DNA from: Spirochaetota bacterium
GTDB lineage: Bacteria; Spirochaetota; UBA12135; COTS27; JAFLEE01
Direction of reading: 5' to 3'
NCBI GenBank assembly: GCA_017302015.1
Contig: JAFLEE010000049.1
Span: 1-39,378, forward strand
DNA length: 39,378 bases
Below are positions 16,742-25,468 of this stretch, piece after piece; position 1 is the stretch's first letter; the number at the start of each line of letters is the position of its first letter. The notes beneath the pieces are model-generated. The model was not told where the DNA came from, searched no databases, and was given only the letters and a program-made list of their open reading frames with translations. Both the position numbers and the translations under genes were made by a program.

Positions 16742-17629
16742 TCACGGGCCGACCTGCGCCGGCTTCCGCGTAAGCTCTTCTTGCGCGAACCCCGCCACCA
16801 GATCCGCGATCATCGCCGCGGTCCGCGTGTTGCTGTGCAGGTGGTCGACGCTCAGCGGATTCCCGTGGATGCGCGAAAGGGCATCCCAACCTACGCCGAA
16901 CATCCGGCCGAAGACGCAACGGACCATGAGGCGATCCGCATCGGCGTACCCATATTTCGGCGGGACGACGCGTTCAGCCAGGAAAGCCTTTTGCGCTTCC
17001 CGGAGGGGAAGGTACGCCGCCCCGGTTTTCGATGCGAGCTCCTTGAGCCAAGCGCTATAGCGGTCGCCCAGGACATTGACGGGATGGGCGAGTTCGGTCG
17101 TGATGAACGGGAGCGATAGGATCGCGACTCGGGCGGGCGTCTCGGCGCGCACGCGATCCAGGGTCCGGCGCACATGCTCTTGGTAGCGTTCGAAAGTGGA
17201 GGGGACGGCGATCTTCCCCTGCTTGATGTAGCGCCGCATATTCGCCGGGCTCATGGCGGCGTTCACATCGTTGGTGCCGATGAGGAGCGTCACGAGGGTC
17301 GGTCTCGCGGCGATCACCGCGTCGAGGCGTCGCCAGAGGCTCTCCGCCAGGTCGCCATTGATCCCCGCGTTCACGATGGAAAGCGCGCGGGCGTCCCACC
17401 GGCCCTCGAGCATACGGACATAACTGACCCCGAGGTCTCCCTGGGTGATGCTATCGCCCAGACAAGCCAAGACGTGGGGAGTCGGATGCCGCCGGAGTTT
17501 CCTGAGGTAGGACTCGCTCGGATAGGCGCGGGGCTTCTTGAAGAGGAGGCGCATCCCCCAGATGAAGCGCAGGGCGGCGAGGAAGGAGAAAAAAAGAAGG
17601 ATGGCGGGGAGGCCTATCGCGGCGTTCAT
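16742..17629 (-). CDS. SGNH/GDSL-type esterase with N-terminal membrane anchor
   Basis: A 295-residue protein. A hydrophobic anchor (about 5-25) is followed by an SGNH hydrolase domain: block I LACLGDSITQG with catalytic Ser60, block II NAGINGDLAES (Gly, Asn), block III LIGTNDVN (Asn of the oxyanion hole) and block V SVDHLHSN with the Asp-x-x-His pair. It probably deacylates a carbohydrate or lipid ester at the membrane surface. ATG 17629 has GAGGA 8 bases upstream. It lies upstream of the FGE-SGNH fusion on the same strand, but a cyclase fragment on the other strand separates them. The two SGNH domains are not close copies: the spacing and the sequence around the blocks differ clearly. Confidence 0.92.
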   Translation of the reverse strand: MNAAIGLPAILLFFSFLAALRFIWGMRLLFKKPRAYPSESYLRKLRRHPTPHVLACLGDSITQGDLGVSYVRMLEGRWDARALSIVNAGINGDLAESLWRRLDAVIAARPTLVTLLIGTNDVNAAMSPANMRRYIKQGKIAVPSTFERYQEHVRRTLDRVRAETPARVAILSLPFITTELAHPVNVLGDRYSAWLKELASKTGAAYLPLREAQKAFLAERVVPPKYGYADADRLMVRCVFGRMFGVGWDALSRIHGNPLSVDHLHSNTRTAAMIADLVAGFAQEELTRKPAQVGP

Positions 17630-17910
17630 CGAAATTCCTCTTCATTCTAGAGACCAAGGTGTCGTCCTTTCGGCCGCCACCTCGAAATCTCAGCAATCCA
17701 CTACGTTCCGATGGTAAACTTTGTGCCTTGCGCGGAGTCCACTCGACCCATTATCCACTTGAAATCATCGCTGCGCGATGCCTGACTCGGAAGCGCGCCT
17801 AACTCTTTCGGCAAGCGAAACCCATGCGTCGGCCCTTGTTGGAGGGGAATTGAGGAAACGAAATTCGGCGACCGTTCCATTCCCTTGACCGATTCCCCTC
17901 CCGAAATTCC

Positions 17911-20900
17911 ATGACGCACCGAGCCCGCCCGCTTCCCTATTTCCTCGCGCTCCTCTTCTTTTGCCTGCCCCTTGTGGCGCAGAACCTCCTGACGAATCCG
18001 GGCTTCGAGGAAGGCAGCGCGGCCCTACCGGACGGATGGCGGCATTACCAACCCGAGTACGCCGCCCATTTCGCGCTGGACACGCGGCTGGCCAAGAGCG
18101 GGTCCCGTTCCATGCGCCTCACGGGAGCGGGCCCGAAGATCCTCCTTTCCTTAAGCAGTCGACCGCTGAGGGATCCCAAACGCGCCGGGACCTTTTCCTA
18201 CGGCGGCTCCGTCGCGGGGAGAATCTCGGAAGGACGATGCCTGGTTCGGGTCCGGGAGATCGACGGGAACGGCCTTTCCCTGCGCTACCATGAGCTTCCC
18301 TTCCCCGTCTCCGAAACTTGGACGACGCGGCGCGCCCGGCTTCCCGCTCCCGACCCCCGTTGCCGGGAATTGCAGGTCTACCTTACCCTGGACGGCGTCA
18401 CGGGCGCGGTGTGGTTCGACGACCTCTTCCTCGGGGAAGCGGCGGAACTTCCGCCCGAGCCGGCCCCCGCCCCGAGCCCAATTTATGCCAATCATTTCGA
18501 ACTCCCCTATTTTTTTGCGGATGAGACCGTGGTCGACCGCGCGGGCCGACTCGCCCACACCACCGTTTCGGGCCCCACGGGCCGCTGCCTGCGCCTCGCC
18601 AGCACCGATGGACGGCCCGCCACGGGGGCCTTCGAGAAGGTGCTCCTCGCCTGCTTTCCGGGGGACTCTTACCAACTCACCGCGCGCATGGCGGCTTCGA
18701 ACGGAGCCACCGGCGTACTCTCCGTTCGCCTGGAGGATGGCGAACACCGGCCCACGGGAAGCGCGCAGGCCCCCCTCGCAGCGGCCTCGAATTGGGCGAG
18801 CCTCGCGCTCCCGTTCCGCGTGCCGCCGAAGACGTGCTATGTCATCCTCTCCGCTTCCATGGAGGACGCGAGCGGGAAGGGGATCCTGGAGGTGGACGAC
18901 CTCGTGCTCGAGAAGGTCGCGGTGGTCGAGGGGGCGAAGCCGGGCTATTGGCAGGCCCTCTGGATCTCGGCGCACGAGGGCGATGCGGAGATCCAAGGCG
19001 CGACCTATTACCGGAAGGCCTTCGTGCTGGCCAAGGGCGCATCCAAAAAACTCCTCAAGGCCCTCCTCCTCTTGGCGAGCAATATGGGCTCGACCTTGTC
19101 GGTGAACGGCACGGAAGTCGGACGCAGCGACTCCTGGCGCTTGGCGCGCCGCTTCGATCTGCGGCCGTATTTACGGGATGGCACGAACCTCATCGCCGTG
19201 ATGCCGGTGAACACGCGGGCCTCTTCGCGCGTCCTGGCGGAACTGCACCTCGCGATCGAGGGGGAAGCAGCATCGGTCCTACCGAGCGATTCCACTTGGA
19301 AGGCTTCCCGGTTCTTCAGCCCCGGTTGGAATCTCCCGGAGTTCGACGATCGCGCCTGGGCGCCGGCCTTCGTCTATGGCCGCCCGCCCATCGGCCCCTA
19401 CGGGGATCTCCCCTATCCCCTCGAACCGCCGGACCCGGCTGATACCACCCGAATCCCCGCCACCGGCTCCGCCATCCTGACTCAGGCAGTGGAGAGCCAC
19501 GCGGCAAGCCGTCGCCTTTCCGGCAATCGCGTGACGAGTTCGGGCTCCCCGCGGGAAGCGCCGCTCTTCGCGTATAAGCTTCCCATCGATATCGATCCCC
19601 TTCCGCGTCTGGCGGGAGCCTCCAATTTCGTGGCCGCGGGCGGCCGGTTCCTCGTGCTCCAAGTCGCCTTCGATCCCAAGGCGGAGATGCGGGAAAAATT
19701 GGGGCGATACGTGGCCGCCGCGGCGGCCCGCTATCCCCAATGCGATTTTTTCGTCAGCCTCGCCACGGACCCCGATGGCGCCTGGCTCGCCGAGCACCCC
19801 GATGCCCGGGTCGTCGACGCAGAAGGCAAGCCTGGGGAGTACGCCTCCTTCGCCTCTCCGGCCTACCGCGCCCGCCTGGAGGCCTACGTGGGGGATCTCG
19901 TGGGAAGCCTGGCCCGCTCGCCCTGGCGGGACCGCATCGCGGGGGTGGAACTCGAGGGGGGAGAGGATGCCCAGTGGATGCACCACTCGGGTTACCGCAA
20001 GACGCTCCCCGATTATAGCGAGGCCATGCGCTCGTATTTCCGGGAATGGCTGCGCAAGAAATACGTCGACCAGGCGCGCTGGGAGAAGGCGTGGAAGCGC
20101 GGGCTTCCCGAGGGCTTCCGCGCGGAGATCCCCCGGGCGCAGGAGCGCACGAATGGGAGCTTCGGGATCTTCTTCGATCCCGACCAGAGCCAAGCGGTGA
20201 TCGATTTCAATGCCTGCTATTCCCGGGCCCCGGCGGAGGCCCTGCTCCTCGCCGCCGGCGCGGCGAAGCGGGCCTCGAACCGCCGTTTCCTCGTGGGCGG
20301 CTACTATTTCATGGCCTACGGGGCTTCCTTCGTGCACGAGTTCGGCATGCGGGATCTGGGGGAGATCCTCGCGTCCCCCGACCTCGATCTCCTGGGCGGG
20401 CCCAATTACGCCCAGCGCCCCTGCGGCCTCCCGGACGCCTTCCCCGGCCCGGTGGATAGCCTGGCCCTCCACGGAAAGAACCATTGGAAGGAGGAGGATC
20501 TGCGCACCTATCTTTCCTCCCAGAAGTACCAGAAGCTCGAGACCGTTTTTTCCACCCTCTCGGTCCTCAAGCGGGACGCCGCCTTGGCCATCACCAAGGG
20601 CGTGGGCCTGTGGTACTACGATCTCCACGAGGGCTGGTTCGAGGGCGAGGCCATCGGCGAAACCCTCTCGGGGATCGGGGAACTCATGTCGGGGGAACCC
20701 GCGCCGACGGTGCGCAACGAAGTCGCGGTGCTCGTGGATGACCGCTGCCTCAATCACATCGCCCCTTCCGGCGAGGGGCTCCTGCGCGCGCTCTACGCCT
20801 ACGAACAGAAGACCTTCCTCGGTCAATTCGGCGCCCCCTACGATATCTACCATTTTTCGGACCTCGGTCGCCTGCCCTTGGCCTCCTACAAGATGGTGAT

Positions 20901-21549
20901 TTTTCTCAACGCTTTCCGGGTCGATGCGGAAGAACGGAAGCTCATCGCCTCCCGCTACCAAAAACAGGGCCGCACCCTGGTTTGGGTCTACGCGCCCGGC
21001 CTTTACCGGGGCGATGAACTTTCGGTGGCGGGGATGGGGGCCTTAACCGGCATCCCCCTGAGGGCGCAAGTCCCGGGCGGATCCCTCGAAGCGAGTTTGG
21101 TGGATTCGGCCAGCGCGCGTTGGGGGCTCTCCCGGGGGCTCAAATACGGGTATGCGGGGAAGGTCTCCCCCCGCTTCGCCGCGGAAGAAGGCGCGGGCGA
21201 AATAATGGCGCGCTTCGAGGACGGCCAAGCGGCCCTCGTCATCCATCGCGCGACGGAGCATGTGGGCGTCTATAGCGGAGCGCCCGCCATCCCGCCTGCA
21301 CTCCTAGCCGCCCTCGCCAAAGAAGCCGGCGTGCACCTCTATGCGGCGCCCGGCGACGGGGTCTACGTCTCCCCGGGCGTCTTCGCCCTCCACGCGCGCA
21401 CCGCGGGGGCCAAAAAGATTTCATTCCCCAAGCCCGTGGATCTCTACGACCCGTTCGCCCGCCGATGGGTGGCCCGCCAAAGCCGGGAACTCACCCACGT
21501 CATGGAAGAGGGCCAAACTGCCCTTTGGAAACTCACCCCCGCGCCTTAG
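17911..21549 (+). CDS. Secreted 1212-residue multidomain GH42-like glycoside hydrolase
   Basis: Very large exported enzyme. A signal peptide (residues 1-24, ending LVAQ) is followed by two CBM4/9-like carbohydrate-binding jelly rolls (about 25-180, opening NLLTNPGFEEG, and about 195-340) each ending in a VWFDDLFL/LEVDDLVL strand, and a galactose-binding-like domain (about 345-510, AFVLAKGASKKLL, LSVNGTEVGRSD) of the type found in alpha-rhamnosidases. A TIM barrel (about 580-910) carries GVELEGGEDAQW with a likely acid/base Glu. A beta-galactosidase trimerisation-like domain (about 940-1080, VAVLVDDRCLNHIAPS and GRTLVWVYAPGLY) and a terminal beta-domain follow. The order TIM barrel-trimerisation-beta resembles GH42. 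No Shine-Dalgarno is seen before ATG 17911. A second secreted glycosidase gene begins 64 bases downstream, so a shared polysaccharide substrate is likely. Confidence 0.85.
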   Translation: MTHRARPLPYFLALLFFCLPLVAQNLLTNPGFEEGSAALPDGWRHYQPEYAAHFALDTRLAKSGSRSMRLTGAGPKILLSLSSRPLRDPKRAGTFSYGGSVAGRISEGRCLVRVREIDGNGLSLRYHELPFPVSETWTTRRARLPAPDPRCRELQVYLTLDGVTGAVWFDDLFLGEAAELPPEPAPAPSPIYANHFELPYFFADETVVDRAGRLAHTTVSGPTGRCLRLASTDGRPATGAFEKVLLACFPGDSYQLTARMAASNGATGVLSVRLEDGEHRPTGSAQAPLAAASNWASLALPFRVPPKTCYVILSASMEDASGKGILEVDDLVLEKVAVVEGAKPGYWQALWISAHEGDAEIQGATYYRKAFVLAKGASKKLLKALLLLASNMGSTLSVNGTEVGRSDSWRLARRFDLRPYLRDGTNLIAVMPVNTRASSRVLAELHLAIEGEAASVLPSDSTWKASRFFSPGWNLPEFDDRAWAPAFVYGRPPIGPYGDLPYPLEPPDPADTTRIPATGSAILTQAVESHAASRRLSGNRVTSSGSPREAPLFAYKLPIDIDPLPRLAGASNFVAAGGRFLVLQVAFDPKAEMREKLGRYVAAAAARYPQCDFFVSLATDPDGAWLAEHPDARVVDAEGKPGEYASFASPAYRARLEAYVGDLVGSLARSPWRDRIAGVELEGGEDAQWMHHSGYRKTLPDYSEAMRSYFREWLRKKYVDQARWEKAWKRGLPEGFRAEIPRAQERTNGSFGIFFDPDQSQAVIDFNACYSRAPAEALLLAAGAAKRASNRRFLVGGYYFMAYGASFVHEFGMRDLGEILASPDLDLLGGPNYAQRPCGLPDAFPGPVDSLALHGKNHWKEEDLRTYLSSQKYQKLETVFSTLSVLKRDAALAITKGVGLWYYDLHEGWFEGEAIGETLSGIGELMSGEPAPTVRNEVAVLVDDRCLNHIAPSGEGLLRALYAYEQKTFLGQFGAPYDIYHFSDLGRLPLASYKMVIFLNAFRVDAEERKLIASRYQKQGRTLVWVYAPGLYRGDELSVAGMGALTGIPLRAQVPGGSLEASLVDSASARWGLSRGLKYGYAGKVSPRFAAEEGAGEIMARFEDGQAALVIHRATEHVGVYSGAPAIPPALLAALAKEAGVHLYAAPGDGVYVSPGVFALHARTAGAKKISFPKPVDLYDPFARRWVARQSRELTHVMEEGQTALWKLTPAP

Positions 21550-21579
21550 CCTAAGCCACCCGAGCGGGCATCCGCCCCC

Positions 21580-21607
21580 TTGCCTTTCCCCGCCCAATGG
21601 CTAAGCT
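21580..21607 (+). promoter_or_regulatory. Possible promoter of the GH43-like gene
   Basis: TTGCCT at 21580-21585 and TAAGCT at 21602-21607 with a 16-base spacer. The -10 is 6 bases before ATG 21614, which would give a leaderless transcript. Both boxes are imperfect, so this is tentative. Confidence 0.25.
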
Positions 21608-21613
21608 TGACGG

Positions 21614-22702
21614 ATGAAACCCTTTCCCATGAAACGGGCCTCCTTCCTCGTGCTCCTTTTCGCCGGCGCGATCGCGAGCCCGGTGGACGAACTTTCCTGC
21701 CAGGGGGGATGGACGGCCTCCTCGCCTTCACCGTGCATCGCCCTGGGAGACTTGGCCCCCTTCGCGACGTGGAACGATCCGTGCGTGGTGAAGGACGGCG
21801 GCCGTTTCGTGATGTTCCTCACCCGTTCCGCGGCGCCGGGGAAGACCCCGGTGCGGCCCTATCGCGCCTCTTCGACCGACGGCCTCGCCTGGTCCCTCGA
21901 GCCGCCGACGCCCCTCTTGGAACCCGGCCCGCCGGGGGCCTTCGACGCCATGAGCGTGGAGACGCCTTCGGTCGTACGCTTCGGCGGGCTTTGGCACCTG
22001 TATTACACCGCCGTGAAGTCGGGCCTCGGCGGGCCCTTGGCCATCGGCCACGCAGTCTCCGCCGATGGCATCCACTGGGAAAAGTCGGCGCGCAACCCGT
22101 CGCTTGCCCCCGGTCCCATCGCAGGCGCCTTCGACGCCATGCATGTCGCCGAACCCGCCGCTCTCGTGCGGGAGGGCCAGGTGTACCTCTATTTCACCGC
22201 CGTCGAGGCGAAGGCCGACCGCTTTCCCCCCGCGCGCCGCGTCATCGCCCTGGCGAAGTCCGCCGACGGCGCCGCGTTTTCGCCCCCTAAAATCGTCCTA
22301 CGCCAAGGCGCGGCCTACCCGCCGTCCTCGGGCTTCGACGGGTATTCCACCCCGGCCGCCGCCGTCGTGTCGGGGCGCGTGCACCTCTTCTACGACATCG
22401 GTTACTTCGACCCGGCGGCGGAGCGCAAATGGACCCAGGTCGCCCTCCACCACGCCTCCTCCCCCGATGGCGAAGGCGCCTGGGTGGAGGACGCCAAGCC
22501 CATCTTCACCCGCCGCTCGTTCCCCTGGACGGCCATGGAGATCCGCTCGCCCGCCCCCATCGTCGATGACCAGACGCTGTACTTGTATTTCGCCGGCAAT
22601 GATTTCCCGGCGGCTTTCATCCCGGAGGTTCGCCTCGCCGGGCGCACGGAGCGGTTCGGGATCGGCAGAGCGGCCCTGCCCATCCAAAACCTCGGACGCT
22701 AG
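21614..22702 (+). CDS. Secreted five-bladed beta-propeller glycosidase (GH43/GH32-like)
   Basis: A 362-residue exported protein. A signal peptide spans about residues 1-22 (ending AGAIAS). The mature part shows the GH43/GH32/GH130-type propeller rhythm: WNDPCVVKDGGRFVMFLTR with the first-blade Asp, then SVETPSVVRFGGLWHLYYTA, HVAEPAALVREGQVYLYFTA with a Glu at the expected acid position, STPAAAVVSGRVHLFYDI and SPAPIVDDQTLYLYFAG. The repeating strand pattern V-x-x-G-x-x-x-L-Y-Y is unmistakable; the exact family is not. ATG 21614 and ATG 21629 are both possible starts; either keeps the signal peptide. It follows the GH42-like gene by 64 bases and is convergent with the GGDEF/EAL gene, 37 bases away. 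Confidence 0.85.
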   Translation: MKPFPMKRASFLVLLFAGAIASPVDELSCQGGWTASSPSPCIALGDLAPFATWNDPCVVKDGGRFVMFLTRSAAPGKTPVRPYRASSTDGLAWSLEPPTPLLEPGPPGAFDAMSVETPSVVRFGGLWHLYYTAVKSGLGGPLAIGHAVSADGIHWEKSARNPSLAPGPIAGAFDAMHVAEPAALVREGQVYLYFTAVEAKADRFPPARRVIALAKSADGAAFSPPKIVLRQGAAYPPSSGFDGYSTPAAAVVSGRVHLFYDIGYFDPAAERKWTQVALHHASSPDGEGAWVEDAKPIFTRRSFPWTAMEIRSPAPIVDDQTLYLYFAGNDFPAAFIPEVRLAGRTERFGIGRAALPIQNLGR

Positions 22703-22739
22703 GTTCCCCTCGAATGGAAATCCGCAGGACGTCGGCGTC

Positions 22740-24569
22740 TCAGGGTCCCGCGACCGGCAAACGCCCCCCCAACCTGGTGCCGAACACCGCCGCATCGAGT
22801 GGCCTGGAAAAATAATAGCCCTGGAAGAGCGAGCACCCCTCATCGACGAGGAACGCAAGTTGCTCCCGCGTCTCGACCCCCTCGGCCACGGTCTTGCGCC
22901 CCATATGCTTCGCCATCCCAATGATGAGGCGCACCACGGCCTTCGCGTGGTCGTGCATGGGCACCTTGTCGACGAACGATTTATCGATCTTGATCACGTC
23001 CACGGGGAGTTCCAGGAGGCGCACGAGGGAGGAATAGCCCGTGCCGAAATCGTCCACGGAGATGCGGATGCCCAGGGCGTGGAGCGCCTCGAGCACCTCC
23101 TGGGTGCGGTCGATGTCCTTCACGATCATCGATTCGGTGATCTCGAGTTCCAAGTTCCCCCCGGCGAGGCCGCTCTCCCGGAGCACGCGCTGCACGTCGG
23201 AGAGGAGGTTCGGGTCGAGGAGCTGGCGCGGGGAGAGGTTCACCGCCACCCCCAGATCGGGGTGCCCCGCCCCGTTCCACGCCCGGTTCTGCCGGGCGGC
23301 CTCGGCGAGGATCCAGCGGCCCGCGTCGAGGATGAGGTTGGACTCCTCCAGAACGGAGATGAACGAAAGCGGCGGGACGACGCCGCGCGCGGGGTGCCGC
23401 CAACGCACGAGGGATTCGTGGGAGACCAGGCGGCCCTCGCCGTCGCACTTCGGCTGGTATTGCAGGAAGAGTTCGCCCCGGGGAACCGCGAGGGCGAGGT
23501 CCTCCTCCATCCGGCGCTTCTCCCGCAGGGCGGTATCCACCGCGTGGTCGAAGAGGAGGTAGCGGCCCCGCTCCAGCGCCTTGGCGCGGTGCACGGTCTC
23601 TTCGGCGCGCCGCAGGAGTTCCGCGGCCTCCTGGCTATCGCCGGGGAAGAGCGAGATGCCGATGGTCGCGCTCACGACACGCTCGCCGAAGCCGAGGGGG
23701 AAGGGACGGTCGAATAGATGGAGGACCTTCTCCCCGAAGCGCGAGGCCTGCTCCGAGGTGGCGCCCTCCCCGGTGAGGAGGGCGAAACTATCGAGGCCGA
23801 TGCACGCCACGGTATCGCTCACCCGCACGGCCTCCCGCATCCGCTCCCCGATGGCGCGCACGAGGGCCCGGGCCCCGTCGGGCAATTCCTCCTGGTGGCG
23901 GGTGAAGCCGTCGAGGTCCACCACCAGCACGGCGAAGGCCCTCCCCTGTCGGCGACCCTGGTTGACCGCGACTTCCAGACGGTCGAGGAAGAGGTGCCGA
24001 TTGGGCAGCCCGGTGACGCGGTCATAGAAGGTGGCGCGCTCGACCTCGAGGCGCTTCTCCTCGAGTTCGCGCTCGTAGCGCAGCACGTGGGTATAGTGGT
24101 ACCACAGGAGGAAGACCGCGATGATCGTGACGAAGACGGTGGCGATGGCGAGGAACCCGGAATAGCCCCCGACGGTGAAGGCCACCGCGAGGGAGCCGAC
24201 GAGGTACACCCCGAGGAAGGCGTAGAGGAAACGGGCCCGAAAGATGAGGGTGTTGAAGATATAGGCGCACATCACCCAGAAGAGGGACACGAAGAAGAGG
24301 TACTGGGGTAGTTTCAGCGCGGTGAGCAGGAGCGAGAAGCACAGGGCCGCCGGGATGACCCCGCGCACCAGCAGGCTGAAATGCAGGCGGTAATGGCGCG
24401 CGGGGGGCCGCACCAGGAGCAGGGCGAGCATCGCCGCCTCGAGCAGGGCCAGCGCGGCCCCCGACCCGACGAGGATCCCATCCCCCCTGAAAAAGAAGCA
24501 GATGAGCAGCGCCCCGACGAGCCCCGCGCTATGGCTGAAGGCGAAATCCCGGGAACGGTAATGGATCAC
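22740..24569 (-). CDS. Membrane GGDEF-EAL protein: degenerate GGDEF, probably active c-di-GMP phosphodiesterase
   Basis: A 609-residue protein with about six membrane segments in residues 15-158, a short coiled coil (165-180), a GGDEF-fold domain (about 181-342) and an EAL domain (about 355-595). The GGDEF active-site signature is replaced by GLDSF (258-262), so diguanylate cyclase activity is unlikely; the domain may bind GTP or act as a regulator. The EAL domain keeps the catalytic set: ESL (Glu385), NLS (Asn444), LEITES (474-480), DDFGTGYSS (Asp506, Asp507), IKIDKSFV (Lys527), AEGVET (Glu563) and FQGYYF (Gln583), so c-di-GMP hydrolysis is expected. The start is GTG 24569, overlapping the upstream TGA as GTGA. 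It is the last gene of the four-part minus-strand membrane operon. Confidence 0.92.
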   Translation of the reverse strand: MIHYRSRDFAFSHSAGLVGALLICFFFRGDGILVGSGAALALLEAAMLALLLVRPPARHYRLHFSLLVRGVIPAALCFSLLLTALKLPQYLFFVSLFWVMCAYIFNTLIFRARFLYAFLGVYLVGSLAVAFTVGGYSGFLAIATVFVTIIAVFLLWYHYTHVLRYERELEEKRLEVERATFYDRVTGLPNRHLFLDRLEVAVNQGRRQGRAFAVLVVDLDGFTRHQEELPDGARALVRAIGERMREAVRVSDTVACIGLDSFALLTGEGATSEQASRFGEKVLHLFDRPFPLGFGERVVSATIGISLFPGDSQEAAELLRRAEETVHRAKALERGRYLLFDHAVDTALREKRRMEEDLALAVPRGELFLQYQPKCDGEGRLVSHESLVRWRHPARGVVPPLSFISVLEESNLILDAGRWILAEAARQNRAWNGAGHPDLGVAVNLSPRQLLDPNLLSDVQRVLRESGLAGGNLELEITESMIVKDIDRTQEVLEALHALGIRISVDDFGTGYSSLVRLLELPVDVIKIDKSFVDKVPMHDHAKAVVRLIIGMAKHMGRKTVAEGVETREQLAFLVDEGCSLFQGYYFSRPLDAAVFGTRLGGRLPVAGP

Positions 24570-25447
24570 GGCGCGTCCGCGGCGCGCCGGACCCCGGGGG
24601 CCGGCGCGAGATTGCGCTCGAACCAGAGGTAGAGCAGCAGCGCGGAGGCGGCGAAGAGGATGTAATAGAAGAACTCCTCGAAATTGGTCTTGCCCATGGG
24701 CCAGACCGAGCGGTCATTGAAGATCTGCCAGAGGTCGAGGGGATAGATGCCGATGAGTTCCACGACGATCGTCGCCGGGGCCAGGATGGCCATGGTGGCC
24801 CAGAAAGCCTTCAGGTCGTTGAGATGCCGGGTGACGATGCTGTAGAGGGCCATGCACAAGGCCGGCGCCACCGGGTAGATGAAGAGGATATTGTCGACGG
24901 GCACCCCCAGCACCCAGCCGATGACCGTGTGGTTGTAGCGCCACCCCGTTCCCTGGGACAGGAGGATCACCTCGTAGGCCGTCAGCAGCAGGGTGAGCAC
25001 CAGCACCGAAGCGGCCAGGGCCCGGTAATCCAGGCGGGAAAGCCGGTGGCGCATGAGGACGACGTTCACCGCGAAGATGAAGACGTAATAGAGGTACCAG
25101 GTGCCCGACTTGAACCAGACCCGCCAATTCAGGTCTTGCACCGCGCCCATCCCGATCCAGACCAGGGCGAGCACGCCGGTGGCGAGGCCGATATAGGCCA
25201 AGAAGGCCGCCGTGCGGATCTTCCAACCCGTGCGGGGCACCTCGTCATCCGGCTCGAAGGCCTCGCCCCAGGAGCGGCCGCGGAAGACGAGGACATAGAG
25301 GAAGCCGCACAGGAGCGCGAGGCCGAGTTCGGTGGTGAAATAGAGGTACTTCGAGTGGCAACGCCAGAGGTCGAAGGTCAGGGCGAGGAGCAGCCCGATG
25401 CCGAGGTAGACGAAGAGGGAAGGCGGGGAGAGGAATATCTTCTTCAT
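24566..25447 (-). CDS. Polytopic membrane protein with tandem lycopene-cyclase-like motifs
   Basis: A 293-residue protein with about eight hydrophobic segments. Two regions echo the carotenoid (lycopene) cyclase domain pattern W-x-YN-x-x-x-x-G-x-x-x-x-x-P-x-EE-x-x-F: residues 169-189 read GWRYNHTVIGWVLG then VPVDNILF, with Asp-Asn in place of Glu-Glu, and residues 249-262 read WPMGKTNFEEFFYY with the Glu-Glu pair kept. Such domains occur in CrtYc/CrtYd cyclases and in uncharacterised membrane proteins. The altered acidic pair in the first repeat makes a normal cyclase doubtful. ATG 25447 begins MKKIFLSPPSLFVYLG. The TGA overlaps the GTG of the GGDEF/EAL gene by 4 bases; the upstream membrane gene ends 21 bases before this start. 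Substrate or pigment role is not established. Confidence 0.75.
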   Translation of the reverse strand: MKKIFLSPPSLFVYLGIGLLLALTFDLWRCHSKYLYFTTELGLALLCGFLYVLVFRGRSWGEAFEPDDEVPRTGWKIRTAAFLAYIGLATGVLALVWIGMGAVQDLNWRVWFKSGTWYLYYVFIFAVNVVLMRHRLSRLDYRALAASVLVLTLLLTAYEVILLSQGTGWRYNHTVIGWVLGVPVDNILFIYPVAPALCMALYSIVTRHLNDLKAFWATMAILAPATIVVELIGIYPLDLWQIFNDRSVWPMGKTNFEEFFYYILFAASALLLYLWFERNLAPAPGVRRAADAP

Positions 25448-25468
25448 GGCGCGGGCCCTCCGGGGAGG

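Noticed and set aside
17701-17919. 72-codon minus-strand frame before the GH42-like gene
   Set aside because: Less biased composition than most shadows, but no ribosome site and no family I recognise; it would also overlap the start of the GH42-like gene.
19279-20961. 560-codon minus-strand frame inside the GH42-like gene
   Set aside because: Composition typical of GC-rich antisense frames; the plus strand has a continuous multidomain enzyme.
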